64,000 bases of DNA from Pseudocitrobacter corydidari (GTDB lineage Bacteria > Pseudomonadota > Gammaproteobacteria > Enterobacterales > Enterobacteriaceae). A program made the position numbers and the translations under genes. Shown here piece after piece: positions 33,823 to 43,379 of this stretch. The notes beneath the pieces are model-generated. The model searched no databases. It was not told the DNA's origin and saw only the letters and a program-made list of their open reading frames with translations. Every line of letters begins with the position of its first letter. Within the stretch, counting starts at the first letter, position 1. The stretch is from contig NZ_CP087880.1 in assembly GCF_021172065.1 (NCBI RefSeq), positions 1,051,111-1,115,110 of the forward strand, written 5' to 3'.

Positions 33823-35039
33823 CATTTTCCGTACAACAGGTGCGCGCCGATTTCCCGGTGTTAAGCCGGGAAGTGAACGGTCAACCGCTGGCGTATCTCG
33901 ACTCCGCTGCCAGCGCGCAAAAACCGGAGCAGGTGATCCGCGCAGAGGCGGAGTTCTATCGTCACGGTTACGCGGCGGTGCATCGCGGCATTCATACGTT
34001 GAGCGCTGAAGCGACGCAGCGGATGGAAGAGGTGCGCCAGAAAGCGGCAAACTTCCTTAACGCCCGTTCCGCTGAAGAGCTGGTTTTTGTGCGCGGTACC
34101 ACCGAAGGGATAAACCTGGTGGCCAACAGTTGGGGCAGTGACAACGTGCGTGCAGGCGACAACATTGTGATTACCGCGATGGAGCACCACGCCAATATCG
34201 TACCGTGGCAAATGCTTTGCGCCCGTACCGGCGCGGAACTGCGCGTGATCCCGCTCAATGTCGATGGCACATTGCAGATGGATATTGCGCCGACGCTGTT
34301 TGATGAGCGTACCCGGCTGCTGGCAGTGACCCAGGTGTCGAACGTGCTCGGAACAGAAAACCCGGTGGCGGCGCTTATCGCGCTGGCGCATCAATATGGC
34401 GCGAAAGCACTGATCGATGGCGCACAGGCGGTGATGCATCACCCGGTAGATGTGCAGGCGCTGGACTGCGATTTCTACGCTTTTTCGGGCCATAAACTCT
34501 ACGGGCCGACGGGGATCGGCGTGCTGTATGTGAAAGAAGCGATACTGCAGGCGATGCCGCCGTGGGAAGGCGGCGGTTCAATGATTGCGACCGTCAGCCT
34601 GACGGAAGGCACCACCTGGGCGAAGGCCCCCTGGCGCTTCGAAGCTGGCACGCCGAATACGGGCGGCATAATTGGGCTCGGCGCGGCGTTCGATTACCTC
34701 AATGCGCTGGGCCTTGAAACGGTTGGCGAGTATGAACAAACGCTGATGCATTACGCTCTGGCCGCGCTGGCAGACGTGCCCGATCTCCATCTTTATGGCC
34801 CGGCGAACAGACTGGGTGTCATTGCTTTTAACCTCGGCACGCATCACGCCTATGACGTCGGCAGTTTCCTTGATAACTACGGCATTGCCGTGCGTACCGG
34901 GCATCACTGTGCGATGCCGCTGATGGCGTTCTATCAGGTTCCTGCAATGTGCCGGGCGTCGCTGGCGATGTATAACACCTTTGAAGAGGTCGACCGTCTG
35001 GTGACGGGGCTGCGACGCATTCATCACTTATTGGGATAA
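33819..35039 (+). CDS. sufS: Cysteine desulfurase SufS
   Basis: A 406-residue PLP enzyme that takes sulfur from L-cysteine as a persulfide and hands it to SufE. The PLP lysine is in [16 protein letters not shown] (about 226), and the persulfide cysteine in [11 protein letters not shown] (about 364). It starts in a four-base overlap with sufD (ATGA). Confidence 0.97.
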   Translation: MTFSVQQVRADFPVLSREVNGQPLAYLDSAASAQKPEQVIRAEAEFYRHGYAAVHRGIHTLSAEATQRMEEVRQKAANFLNARSAEELVFVRGTTEGINLVANSWGSDNVRAGDNIVITAMEHHANIVPWQMLCARTGAELRVIPLNVDGTLQMDIAPTLFDERTRLLAVTQVSNVLGTENPVAALIALAHQYGAKALIDGAQAVMHHPVDVQALDCDFYAFSGHKLYGPTGIGVLYVKEAILQAMPPWEGGGSMIATVSLTEGTTWAKAPWRFEAGTPNTGGIIGLGAAFDYLNALGLETVGEYEQTLMHYALAALADVPDLHLYGPANRLGVIAFNLGTHHAYDVGSFLDNYGIAVRTGHHCAMPLMAFYQVPAMCRASLAMYNTFEEVDRLVTGLRRIHHLLG

Positions 35040-35051
35040 CAGGGAGGAACG

Positions 35052-35468
35052 ATGGCTGCTTTACCGGATAAAGAGAAGCTGGTGCGTAATTTTGGCCGGT
35101 GCGCAAACTGGGAGGAGAAGTATCTTTACATTATCGAGCTGGGTCAGCGTCTCGCGCCGTTAAGCTCAGAGGCGCATAACCCGGAAAACATCATTCAGGG
35201 ATGCCAAAGTCAGGTATGGATCGTAGTATCCCGCAATGCAGACGGCGTAGTCGAACTACAGGGTGACAGTGATGCGGCCATCGTGAAGGGATTGATTGCC
35301 GTGGTGTTTATTCTCTACGACCAAATGACACCAGACGATATTCTCTCTTTTGACGTTCGCCCGTGGTTCAGCCAGATGGCGCTGACCCAACACCTTACGC
35401 CCTCGCGCTCGCAGGGGCTGGAAGCCATGATTCGCGCGATCCGCGCGCAAGTCGCTAACTTCAGCTAA
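35052..35468 (+). CDS. sufE: Sulfur acceptor protein SufE
   Basis: A 138-residue partner that accepts persulfide sulfur from SufS on the Cys in GCQSQVW (about 51) and stimulates the desulfurase. It ends the suf operon; it starts 12 bp after sufS behind GGGAGG. No strong terminator is visible before ldtE. Confidence 0.96.
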   Translation: MAALPDKEKLVRNFGRCANWEEKYLYIIELGQRLAPLSSEAHNPENIIQGCQSQVWIVVSRNADGVVELQGDSDAAIVKGLIAVVFILYDQMTPDDILSFDVRPWFSQMALTQHLTPSRSQGLEAMIRAIRAQVANFS

Positions 35469-35571
35469 TATAATATAGACAGCTTTCATACAGTTACGCG
35501 AGGCAGGAACCGCCTCGCTGGCCGTTCTGCTTTCTGGCGGTTTGTCAGTGAATGTGAATAAGGAATCCCAT

Positions 35572-36588
35572 ATGAAGCGCGCGTCTCTTATAACTCTTAG
35601 CATCTTAGCGGCTCTTAGTGCTGTACATAGCGCCTGGGCTGTTGATTATCCGCTGCCTCCGGCCAACAGTCGTCTGATTGGTCAGAACCAAACTTACACG
35701 GTTCAGGAGAGCGATCGTAACTTACAGGCCATTGCACGACGTTTCGATACGGCGGCGATGCTGCTTATTGAAGCCAATAACACCATGGCGCCAGTACCGA
35801 GACCGGGCACGGTCGTGACCATCCCATCGCAGATGCTGCTGCCGGATGCCCCGCGTGAAGGTATCATCGTCAACCTGGCCGAGCTGCGGCTCTACTACTT
35901 CCCACCGGGAGAAAATCAGGTACAGGTTTATCCGATTGGTATCGGCTTGCAGGGGCTCGAAACGCCGGAGATGACGACCCGCGTCGGGCAGAAGATCCCT
36001 AATCCAACCTGGACGCCTCCGGCAGGCATTCGCGCACGTTCTGCGGCGAAGGGGATTCATCTACCTGCCGTCGTACCCGCCGGGCCCAATAACCCGCTGG
36101 GGCGCTATGCGCTGCGTCTGGCTTACGGCAACGGTGAATACCTGATTCACGGCACCAGCGCGCCGGACAGCGTAGGGCTGCGTGTGAGTTCGGGCTGTAT
36201 TCGCATGAACGCGCCGGATATCAAAGCGTTGTTCAGCCAGGTTCGAAGCGGTACGCCGGTGCGCGTCATCAATGAGCCGGTGAAATATTCGGTTGAGCCG
36301 AATGGCATGCGTTACGTTGAAGTGCATCGTCCGCTGTCGCAGAACCCGGAACAGGACACGCAGAATCTGAGCTTCACGCTCTCGTCTGACTTCACGCAGT
36401 TTGCACAACATGCTGATGTGCGCAAGGAGCAGCTCCAGAAGGCGTTGACACGTCGGGCGGGGTATCCGGTCGCTGTGAGTGGAGAAAATGGCGCAGCGCG
36501 TGCGACAGAGCCGTCATTATCGATGCAGAGTGGTCAGCGTGGTGATGCGGTGTCGGAAGGCGAGGTTTCAGGGACGGTAACGCAATAG
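35572..36588 (+). CDS. ldtE: L,D-transpeptidase LdtE
   Basis: A 338-residue periplasmic enzyme (YnhG) that makes 3-3 peptidoglycan cross-links. It has a signal peptide (about 1-23, ending AWA), a LysM-like peptidoglycan-binding segment (about 37-85, [17 protein letters not shown]) and a YkuD catalytic domain (about 95-235) with the motif HGTSAP...SSGCIRMN holding the catalytic Cys. The C-terminal tail of about 60 residues is low in conservation. I start at 35572 (MKRASLITL); the in-frame GTG at 35542 would disrupt the signal peptide. It lies next to lpp, as in E. coli. Confidence 0.95.
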   Translation: MKRASLITLSILAALSAVHSAWAVDYPLPPANSRLIGQNQTYTVQESDRNLQAIARRFDTAAMLLIEANNTMAPVPRPGTVVTIPSQMLLPDAPREGIIVNLAELRLYYFPPGENQVQVYPIGIGLQGLETPEMTTRVGQKIPNPTWTPPAGIRARSAAKGIHLPAVVPAGPNNPLGRYALRLAYGNGEYLIHGTSAPDSVGLRVSSGCIRMNAPDIKALFSQVRSGTPVRVINEPVKYSVEPNGMRYVEVHRPLSQNPEQDTQNLSFTLSSDFTQFAQHADVRKEQLQKALTRRAGYPVAVSGENGAARATEPSLSMQSGQRGDAVSEGEVSGTVTQ

Positions 36589-36607
36589 CGGTTGCTAAAT
36601 CACAGGC

Positions 36608-36638
36608 AAAAAAAATGGCGCACAATGTGCGCCATTTT
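36608..36638 (-). terminator. Terminator of lpp
   Basis: AATGGCGCAC and GTGCGCCATT pair around a short loop; the minus-strand transcript ends in a long U run. It lies 14 bp beyond the lpp stop codon. Confidence 0.9.
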
Positions 36639-36651
36639 ATTACCAGAACTC

Positions 36652-37142
<491 letters not shown>

Positions 37143-37173
37143 TAAAAAAAGCGCCCCGAAGGGCGCTTTTTAT
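37143..37173 (-). terminator. Terminator of pykF
   Basis: GCGCCC and GGGCGC pair around CGAA, with A and T runs on both sides, so it can act on both strands. It lies 28 bp beyond the pykF stop. Confidence 0.85.
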
Positions 37174-37200
37174 TCGCATCTGAAATAGATCTGTAAATTA

Positions 37201-38613
37201 TTACAGTACGTGTACGGATGCAGTATTGGTGGTTCCGCTTGGTACCAGTGCGCCAGAAACCATCACGACAACGTCGCCTTTCTGCGCCAGGCCGCTTTCC
37301 AGAGCGACTTCTTTACCCAGACGATAGAAATCATCAGTGGAGGAGATTTCTTTCACCAGCTGCGGCACAACGCCTTTGCTCAGCACCAGCTGACGCGCGG
37401 TGGTTTCGTTGGTGGTCAGGGCCAGGATGGTGGCATCCGGGAAGTATTTACGCACTGCGCGAGCAGATTTACCGCCCTGGGTCGCAACCACGATCAGCGG
37501 CGCGTCCAGTTTCTCAGCAGTTTCAACCGCGCCACGGCAAACGGCTTCAGTGATGCGCAGTTTACGGCTGTCGTTGTTGAACTCCAGACGGCTGGTCATC
37601 ACGCGGTCAGTACGTTCGCAGATGGTCGCCATGATGGTCACAGCTTCCAGCGGGTATTTACCTTTAGCGGATTCGCCAGACAGCATAACCGCATCGGTGC
37701 CGTCCAGGATGGCGTTGGCAACGTCACCAGCTTCTGCGCGGGTAGGGCGCGGGTTTTTGATCATGGAATCCAGCATCTGGGTCGCAGTGATAACGACTTT
37801 ACGTGCACGGATACATTTTTCGATGATCATTTTCTGCGCGAAGATAACTTCTTCAACCGGGATTTCAACACCCATGTCGCCACGCGCAACCATGATGCCG
37901 TCGGATGCTTCGAGGATTTCGTCGAAGTTGTTCAGGCCTTCCTGGTTTTCAATTTTGGAGATGATCTGGATCTTCTCGCCGCCGTGCGCTTTCAGGTGCT
38001 CACGGATTTCAACAACGTCAGAACGTTTACGGATGAAGGATGCCGCAACAAAGTCAACGCCTTGTTCGCAACCGAAGATCAGGTCCTGTTTGTCTTTTTC
38101 AGCCAGTGCAGGCAGCGCGATGGAAACGCCCGGCAGGTTAACGCCTTTGTTTTCGCCCAGGTCGCCGTTGTTCAGCACTTTACAGATAACTTTGTTACCT
38201 TCGATAGCGGTAACTTCCATGCCGATCAGACCATCGTCAACCAGAACGGTGTTGCCAACGGACAGGTCGGTGGTGAAACCTTCATAGGTTACAGCAACGA
38301 TTTCGTTGTTACCGACAACAGATTTGTCAGTGGTGAAGGTGAAGGTCTGGCCTGCTTTCAGGGAGACGTCGTTGCCGCCTTCCAGTTTGATTGTACGGAT
38401 TTCCGGACCTTTGGTATCCAGCAGGATAGCGGCTTTCTGGCCGGTTTTCTTCATCACGTTGCGCAGGTTCTGGATGCGCTGACCGTGTTCAGCATAGTCA
38501 CCGTGGGAGAAGTTCAGACGCATAACGTTCATGCCCGCATCGAGCATTTTGCCTAACATCTCTTCGGATTCGGTTTTCGGACCGATGGTGCAAACAATTT
38601 TGGTCTTTTTCAT
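37201..38613 (-). CDS. pykF: Pyruvate kinase I
   Basis: Converts PEP and ADP to pyruvate and ATP; allosterically activated by fructose 1,6-bisphosphate. The 470-residue length and sequence equal E. coli PykF ([18 protein letters not shown]). The catalytic region has DTKGPEIRT, the metal-binding ISKIENQEG and the motif [12 protein letters not shown] (Leu in E. coli, Met here). The C-terminal domain holds the FBP site near the end. The start at 38613 is chosen over a longer in-frame ATG by alignment. A Cra-like site lies in the promoter region. Confidence 0.97.
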   Translation of the reverse strand: MKKTKIVCTIGPKTESEEMLGKMLDAGMNVMRLNFSHGDYAEHGQRIQNLRNVMKKTGQKAAILLDTKGPEIRTIKLEGGNDVSLKAGQTFTFTTDKSVVGNNEIVAVTYEGFTTDLSVGNTVLVDDGLIGMEVTAIEGNKVICKVLNNGDLGENKGVNLPGVSIALPALAEKDKQDLIFGCEQGVDFVAASFIRKRSDVVEIREHLKAHGGEKIQIISKIENQEGLNNFDEILEASDGIMVARGDMGVEIPVEEVIFAQKMIIEKCIRARKVVITATQMLDSMIKNPRPTRAEAGDVANAILDGTDAVMLSGESAKGKYPLEAVTIMATICERTDRVMTSRLEFNNDSRKLRITEAVCRGAVETAEKLDAPLIVVATQGGKSARAVRKYFPDATILALTTNETTARQLVLSKGVVPQLVKEISSTDDFYRLGKEVALESGLAQKGDVVVMVSGALVPSGTTNTASVHVL

Positions 38614-38832
38614 GACAGTCTTAGTCTTTAAGTTGAGTAAGTTGAGAAGGATATGGGAATCTCGCTCCATAAGCGCACAGCCACGGAGTCAAACCTGTGT
38701 TACGAAACTTGCGACGCCACGCCATCATAAGGATAGGTGACATCAAAAAAGCGTGCAGAGGAAAGTGTGCTCGTGGTTCAGCAAACTGAAGGGTACGATA
38801 ATTATGTTGGTTATTAATACAGTTCAATGAGC

Positions 38833-38867
38833 TGAAACCATTCAAGAAAGAATCGGCGCGTATTATA
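38833..38867 (-). promoter_or_regulatory. pykF promoter with Cra-like site
   Basis: TGAAACCATTCA (38833-38844) differs from the Cra consensus at one base. On the minus strand it lies just downstream of the -10 TATAAT (38862-38867), where a repressor would block transcription. Cra represses pykF in E. coli. Confidence 0.7.
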
Positions 38868-38979
38868 CGGTGTAACATCACAAAAAGAAAATAAAAACAG
38901 CGTTTCAAAATTCGAAAGATTAACATTAACAAAATAAAAACCTTTCCAGTAAGGTATTATAACAACGTGGTAAGGTTTA

Positions 38980-39039
38980 TTGATGAATTCCTCGCCGCAA
39001 AAGGCGGTTTTACGGCAGAAAGAGGCGTAGATTCATCAA
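38980..39039. repeat. 60-bp inverted repeat before fumD
   Basis: TTGATGAAT (38980-38988) and ATTCATCAA (39031-39039) are perfectly complementary arms; TCCTC and GAGG extend the pairing inside. The interior contains CCGC/GCGG repeats. It could be a leader hairpin or an insertion footprint. Confidence 0.5.
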
Positions 39040-39040
39040 T

Positions 39041-39054
39041 TTGATTTATATTAA
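39041..39054 (+). promoter_or_regulatory. FNR-like site upstream of fumD
   Basis: TTGATTTATATTAA matches the FNR consensus TTGATNNNNATCAA except for one base, 52 bp before fumD. Confidence 0.3.
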
Positions 39055-39105
39055 ATTTGAATCAATAATATTTTGATTATTAATGGAAAACAGGGAGCGC
39101 GCGCA

Positions 39106-39318
39106 ATGGGAAATCTGAGTAAAGACGAGGTTCTGTACCAGGAGATGTGTCGAGTGGTCGGTAAAGTTGTGCTCGAAATGCGCGATTTGGGCCAGGAACC
39201 GAAACATATCGTGATTGCGGGCGTGGTGCGTACAGCACTGGCCAACAGCAAAATTCAGCGTTCAGAACTGACGCGTGAAGCCATGGAAAAAGTGATCAAA
39301 GCGCTGGCAGGGCAGTAA
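39106..39318 (+). CDS. fumD: Fumarase D
   Basis: A 70-residue protein that matches E. coli YdhZ (FumD) in almost every position of its core (EMCRVVGKVVLEMRDLGQEPKHIVIAGV). The E. coli protein has been reported to have fumarase activity, although it is unrelated to FumA-C. The ATG at 39106 follows CAGGGAGCG; the in-frame ATT at 39073 is not a credible start. It is divergent from pykF and marks the last core gene before the accessory block. Confidence 0.92.
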   Translation: MGNLSKDEVLYQEMCRVVGKVVLEMRDLGQEPKHIVIAGVVRTALANSKIQRSELTREAMEKVIKALAGQ

Positions 39319-39336
39319 CCCCGCCGGGCCATGTTT

Positions 39337-39975
39337 TCAGGCAATCACAAAACGCAGTACCGCCTTAACGGCAATATCGCTATGGTGCGCAATTAGTGCT
39401 TCATCATCAATTTCAGGCAACGGGCCGTCCAGATACAGACTATTAAAACTGTAAAAGTTGGAGACCTGATAAAAGCTGAAGCTGCTGATGAGGCGGTGCA
39501 CATCACGCGCTTCCACGCCGGGCTGAAAAATCGTCTGCTGCTGACCGCGCTGGAGAATATTCTCCAGCAGCGAAAGTGCGCTTTTATTCACCCGCTTAAA
39601 GTCATCGGACGATAATAGCCATTTCCCGCGCTGCATATTCTCCATACAGATAATCCGCATGTAATCGGCGTGCGTGGCGTGATAACGCACGCTCCATTTC
39701 ACCAGCTGCACCAGCGCCTCGACCGGCGGCACATTTTCGAGCCCTAGTTGCTGCTCCGTTTCGCGTATACGCGCATAAACGTGCTGCAACACGGCCTGAT
39801 AAAGCTGCTCCTTCGTTTTGAAGTAGTACACCACCATACGCTTGGTGGTTTGCGCTTCCCCGGCGATTTGTTCCATACGCGCCCCGGCGAGCCCATGCTC
39901 GGCGAAAACGGCGATCGCGGCGGTAAAAATCCTGTCTTTCAGAGACTGTGCTTCATCGTGAGCAACGGCGGACAT
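39337..39975 (-). CDS. TetR/AcrR family regulator of the shikimate operon
   Basis: A 212-residue transcription factor. The N-terminal helix-turn-helix (about 15-60, IFTAAIAVFAEHG...TTKRMVVYYFKTKEQLY) is typical of TetR proteins. The C-terminal ligand domain (about 80-210) is not assignable by eye. It is divergent from the dehydroshikimate dehydratase gene across 128 bp, the usual arrangement for a local repressor, and a palindrome lies between them. The ligand is probably a pathway intermediate; that is inferred. Confidence 0.85.
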   Translation of the reverse strand: MSAVAHDEAQSLKDRIFTAAIAVFAEHGLAGARMEQIAGEAQTTKRMVVYYFKTKEQLYQAVLQHVYARIRETEQQLGLENVPPVEALVQLVKWSVRYHATHADYMRIICMENMQRGKWLLSSDDFKRVNKSALSLLENILQRGQQQTIFQPGVEARDVHRLISSFSFYQVSNFYSFNSLYLDGPLPEIDDEALIAHHSDIAVKAVLRFVIA

Positions 39976-40048
39976 AGCAACTCCTGTTTATTCTCAAGAA
40001 CAAAAAATACACACAATGATCACAATTTAGCAACCGAATCTGGCATAA

Positions 40049-40066
40049 ATGAACCAAATGATTCAT
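40049..40066. promoter_or_regulatory. Candidate operator between tetR and quiC
   Basis: ATGAACCA, a two-base spacer and TGATTCAT form an 18-bp palindrome with one mismatch, 38 bp before quiC. It is the best candidate for the binding site of the divergent TetR protein. Confidence 0.5.
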
Positions 40067-40103
40067 ATTCGTTTCATCTCTTCATTCACACAGGGCGAAA
40101 CCT

Positions 40104-41954
40104 ATGCTGCGCTCCATTGCTACCGTTTCCATTTCCGGGACGCTGCCTGAAAAACTGAGCGCCATTGCGGCGGCGGGGTATCAGGGCGTTGAAATCTTTG
40201 AAAACGATCTGCTCTATTATACCGGTACGCCCGCCGATATCCGAATGCTGGCCGACGATCTGGGCTTAAAAATTACCTTATTCCAGCCATTTCGTGACTT
40301 CGAAGGCGCAAGCCGCGAACAGTTCGCCGCCAATCTGGCACGCGCGAAACGTAAATTCGCGCTGATGCATGAACTGGGGTGCGACACCCTGCTGCTGTGC
40401 AGCAACGTGTCGCCGAATTGCTCGGCGGATTTTGACCTGCAGGTTGCCGACCTGCGGGCGCTGGCGACGCTGGCGGAGCAGGAAAATATCCGTATTGGCT
40501 ACGAAGCGCTGGCATGGGGGACACACGTCAATCACTGGTATCAGGCGTGGGAGCGCGTCAAAGCGGTCAATAGCCCGGCAATGGGGATCGTGCTGGACAG
40601 TTTTCACGTGCTGTCGCTTGGCGATAATCTCTCGCGCCTGAATGAGGTACCGCTGGATAAAATCACCTTCCTGCAACTGGCCGATGCGCCGTTAATGAAG
40701 ATGGATGTGCTGGAGTGGAGCCGCCATTTTCGCTGCTTCCCCGGTCAGGGCGAGCTGCCGCTGATCGAATTTGCGACCGAACTGACGCGCCGTGGCTATC
40801 GCGGCCCCTGGTCGCTGGAAATTTTTAACGACGGTTTTCGCGCCTCGCCCAACGGTGCAACGGCGAAAGATGGGTATCGCTCTCTGCTGTGGCTGGAGGA
40901 ACAAACCCGCATGGCGCTGAGTAAAAGCGACGCGGATCTGTTTGTCAGCGAGCCGCTGCCGCAGTGGCTTGGCATGGAATTCATCGAGTTTACCGCCAGC
41001 GCCGCAGAGGCCAAAAAACTGGGCGCGATGCTGGCGGGAATGGGCTTTCGCCAGACCGGCACTCACCGCTCCAAGCAGGTGGCGCTGTGGAGCAATGGCG
41101 ATGCGCGAGTCATCATCAACTATCAACCGCACAGTTGGGCGGATCACTTCTATCAACGTCACGGCGTCTCTCTTTGCGCGATGGCGTTGCGCGTCAGCGA
41201 TAGCGCGGCGGTTATCGCCAGGGCACGTGCGTACGGCTACGCCACCAGGCAAGGGGAGGTCGGCCCGAATGAAAGCACCATTCCGGCGGTGTGCGCGCCG
41301 GACGGAAGTCTTATCTATCTGGTTGATGAAAAACAGAATATCTACACCCAGGACTTCACCCTGACGCCTGATGACAATCCTGATGGCTTTACGGGCATCG
41401 ATCATCTGGCGCTGGGCATGGAAGCCGACAGTCGCGATAACTGGGTGATGTTCTTTCGATCGGTGTTTGGCTTTGAGCTTGAGCACGAACAAACCATGCC
41501 CGACCCGTATGGGCTGGTGCGCAGCCTGGCGGTGCAAAGCCCGCAGGGCAACATTCGCTTCGCACTCAATATTTCGCAAAGCCGCGCTACGCAGATTGCG
41601 CGCTCTGTTGCTTGTTATCAGGGCGCGGGCCTGCAGCACGCCGCTTTTTCCTGCCGCGATTTACCGGCAATGCCGCCATTCTCCCCGGCCATTTCACTGC
41701 CTGTTCCCGCGAACTATTACGAGGATCTGGTGGCGCGTTTTGGTCAGCCGGAAGGGATGGCAACGCTGCAACAGCAGCAAATTCTTTATGACCGCGATGC
41801 GCAGGGCGGCGAGTTTTTCCACCGCTATAGCTGGCCGTTCAGCGAAGGACGCTTCTTTTTCGAATTGACCGAAAGGCGGGGCGGTTACGCCCAGTACGGT
41901 GCCGTCAATGCCGCCGTACGCCTTTCGGCGATGCAGTACCGTCAGATGCTGTAG
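40104..41954 (+). CDS. quiC: 3-dehydroshikimate dehydratase with HPPD-like domain
   Basis: A 616-residue fusion enzyme that converts 3-dehydroshikimate to protocatechuate. The N-terminal sugar-phosphate isomerase-like barrel (about 1-280) has the expected metal ligands Glu134 (GYEALAWG), Asp165 and His168 (VLDSFHVL), Gln191 (FLQLAD) and Glu239 (WSLEIF), at the same numbers I recall for Pseudomonas QuiC1. The C-terminal half (about 290-616) is a hydroxyphenylpyruvate dioxygenase-like domain with the three possible iron ligands His434, His512 and Glu587 kept. It leads an operon with a transporter and a dehydrogenase-like gene. Confidence 0.92.
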   Translation: MLRSIATVSISGTLPEKLSAIAAAGYQGVEIFENDLLYYTGTPADIRMLADDLGLKITLFQPFRDFEGASREQFAANLARAKRKFALMHELGCDTLLLCSNVSPNCSADFDLQVADLRALATLAEQENIRIGYEALAWGTHVNHWYQAWERVKAVNSPAMGIVLDSFHVLSLGDNLSRLNEVPLDKITFLQLADAPLMKMDVLEWSRHFRCFPGQGELPLIEFATELTRRGYRGPWSLEIFNDGFRASPNGATAKDGYRSLLWLEEQTRMALSKSDADLFVSEPLPQWLGMEFIEFTASAAEAKKLGAMLAGMGFRQTGTHRSKQVALWSNGDARVIINYQPHSWADHFYQRHGVSLCAMALRVSDSAAVIARARAYGYATRQGEVGPNESTIPAVCAPDGSLIYLVDEKQNIYTQDFTLTPDDNPDGFTGIDHLALGMEADSRDNWVMFFRSVFGFELEHEQTMPDPYGLVRSLAVQSPQGNIRFALNISQSRATQIARSVACYQGAGLQHAAFSCRDLPAMPPFSPAISLPVPANYYEDLVARFGQPEGMATLQQQQILYDRDAQGGEFFHRYSWPFSEGRFFFELTERRGGYAQYGAVNAAVRLSAMQYRQML

Positions 41955-42032
41955 CTGTACCATCCGGTTCGCACCGGCGTAATACCATAACAATAAACAT
42001 TCATCTGCACTCTACAACGACAGGTAAGCCCT

Positions 42033-43379
42033 ATGAACACATATAGCCATAATCGCGTGGCAACCGCTGAGGCGGTGGCGGCAGTTCCCCGCTCACGGCG
42101 GCGTCTTGGTATTCTGACGCTACTGGCCGCAGGCACCATGATCAACTATCTCGACAGAACGGTGTTGGGTATCGCCGCGCCGCAGCTAATGCAAGATTTA
42201 GGCATTGGCGCGGCATTGATGGGGGTGATGTTCTCTGCGTTCGCATGGACCTACGCGCTGGCGCAAATTCCCGGCGGGATGTTTCTTGACCGTTTTGGGA
42301 ACAAAGTGACCTACTTCCTGGCGCTGAGTTTCTGGTCTCTGTTTACGCTGCTGCATGGTTTCGCCATCGGCCTGAAAACGCTGCTGCTGTGCCGCTTTGG
42401 CCTCGGGATGAGTGAAGCGCCTTGCTTCCCGGTTAACAGCCGGGTGGTCAGCACCTGGTTCCCGCAGCACGAACGTGCCCGCGCCACGGCGGTATATACA
42501 GTGGGAGAATACCTCGGGCTGGCCTGCTTCGCGCCATTACTGTTCTGGATCATGGACGGTTTTGGCTGGCGAACGCTCTTCATCACCGTCGGCGTGTTTG
42601 GCCTGCTGTTCGCACTGGTGTGGTGGCGCTGCTATCGCGAACCGCACGAAGATAAATATCTGAGCACTCAGGAGCGAGACTACATTGCTGCAGGCGGTGG
42701 CTTCACCACCGGATCAGAGAAAAAAACGCATTTCAGCTGGCCGCTGGTGCGCCAGTTGCTGCGCAAACGGCAAATTATTGGCGTCAGTATTGGTCAATTT
42801 GCCGGCAACACGGTGCTGGTCTTCTTCCTGACCTGGTTCCCCACCTATCTGGCAACCGAGCGCCATATGCCGTGGCTGAAAGTGGGTTTCTTCGCCATTC
42901 TGCCGTTCCTGGCAGCGGCGGGCGGGGTGATGTTTGGCGGTTGGGTATCGGACAAAATCCTCAAAGCGACAGGCAGCGCCAACCTGGGCCGCAAACTGCC
43001 GATCGTGGTGGGGCTGCTAATGGCAAGCTGCATCATCACCGCTAACTGGCTGGAGAGCAACACGGCGGTGATCCTGGTCATGTCTTTCGCCTTCTTTGGT
43101 CAGGGAATGGTGGGGCTTGGCTGGACGCTCATCTCAGATATGGCACCTGTAGGGCTAGGCGGCCTGACCGCGGGGCTGTTCAATTTTTGCGTGAACCTCG
43201 CCAGTATCCTGACGCCGTTGGTGATTGGGTTTATCGTCGCCGTCTCTGGCGATTTCTTTTACGCCCTTGTCTACATCGGCGGGGCCGCGCTGCTCGGTGT
43301 GGTGGCGTATCTCTTTATTCTTGGCGATGTAAAACGTATCGAACTGGATATTCCGCAGGGAGAAACCGATGCAAATTAG
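42033..43379 (+). CDS. MFS transporter, probable shikimate/dehydroshikimate/quinate importer
   Basis: A 448-residue inner-membrane protein with about twelve hydrophobic segments, of the major facilitator superfamily. INYLDRTVLGIAAP in the first segment and GMFLDRFGNK between segments two and three point to the anion:cation symporter family, whose members carry sugar acids. Its place between a dehydroshikimate dehydratase and a shikimate dehydrogenase-like gene suggests shikimate, quinate or dehydroshikimate as substrate (inferred). It overlaps the next gene by 11 bp. Confidence 0.82.
   Translation: MNTYSHNRVATAEAVAAVPRSRRRLGILTLLAAGTMINYLDRTVLGIAAPQLMQDLGIGAALMGVMFSAFAWTYALAQIPGGMFLDRFGNKVTYFLALSFWSLFTLLHGFAIGLKTLLLCRFGLGMSEAPCFPVNSRVVSTWFPQHERARATAVYTVGEYLGLACFAPLLFWIMDGFGWRTLFITVGVFGLLFALVWWRCYREPHEDKYLSTQERDYIAAGGGFTTGSEKKTHFSWPLVRQLLRKRQIIGVSIGQFAGNTVLVFFLTWFPTYLATERHMPWLKVGFFAILPFLAAAGGVMFGGWVSDKILKATGSANLGRKLPIVVGLLMASCIITANWLESNTAVILVMSFAFFGQGMVGLGWTLISDMAPVGLGGLTAGLFNFCVNLASILTPLVIGFIVAVSGDFFYALVYIGGAALLGVVAYLFILGDVKRIELDIPQGETDAN

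Larger units (their letters stand above)
38614..39105. other. pykF-fumD divergent intergenic region
   Basis: 492 bp without a gene. It contains the pykF promoter with a Cra-like site, and near fumD a long inverted repeat and an FNR-like site. Confidence 0.6.

Noticed and set aside
37210..38556. 448-codon open frame on the plus strand inside pykF
   Set aside because: It is antisense to the fully conserved pyruvate kinase gene; long antisense frames are common opposite strongly biased codons.
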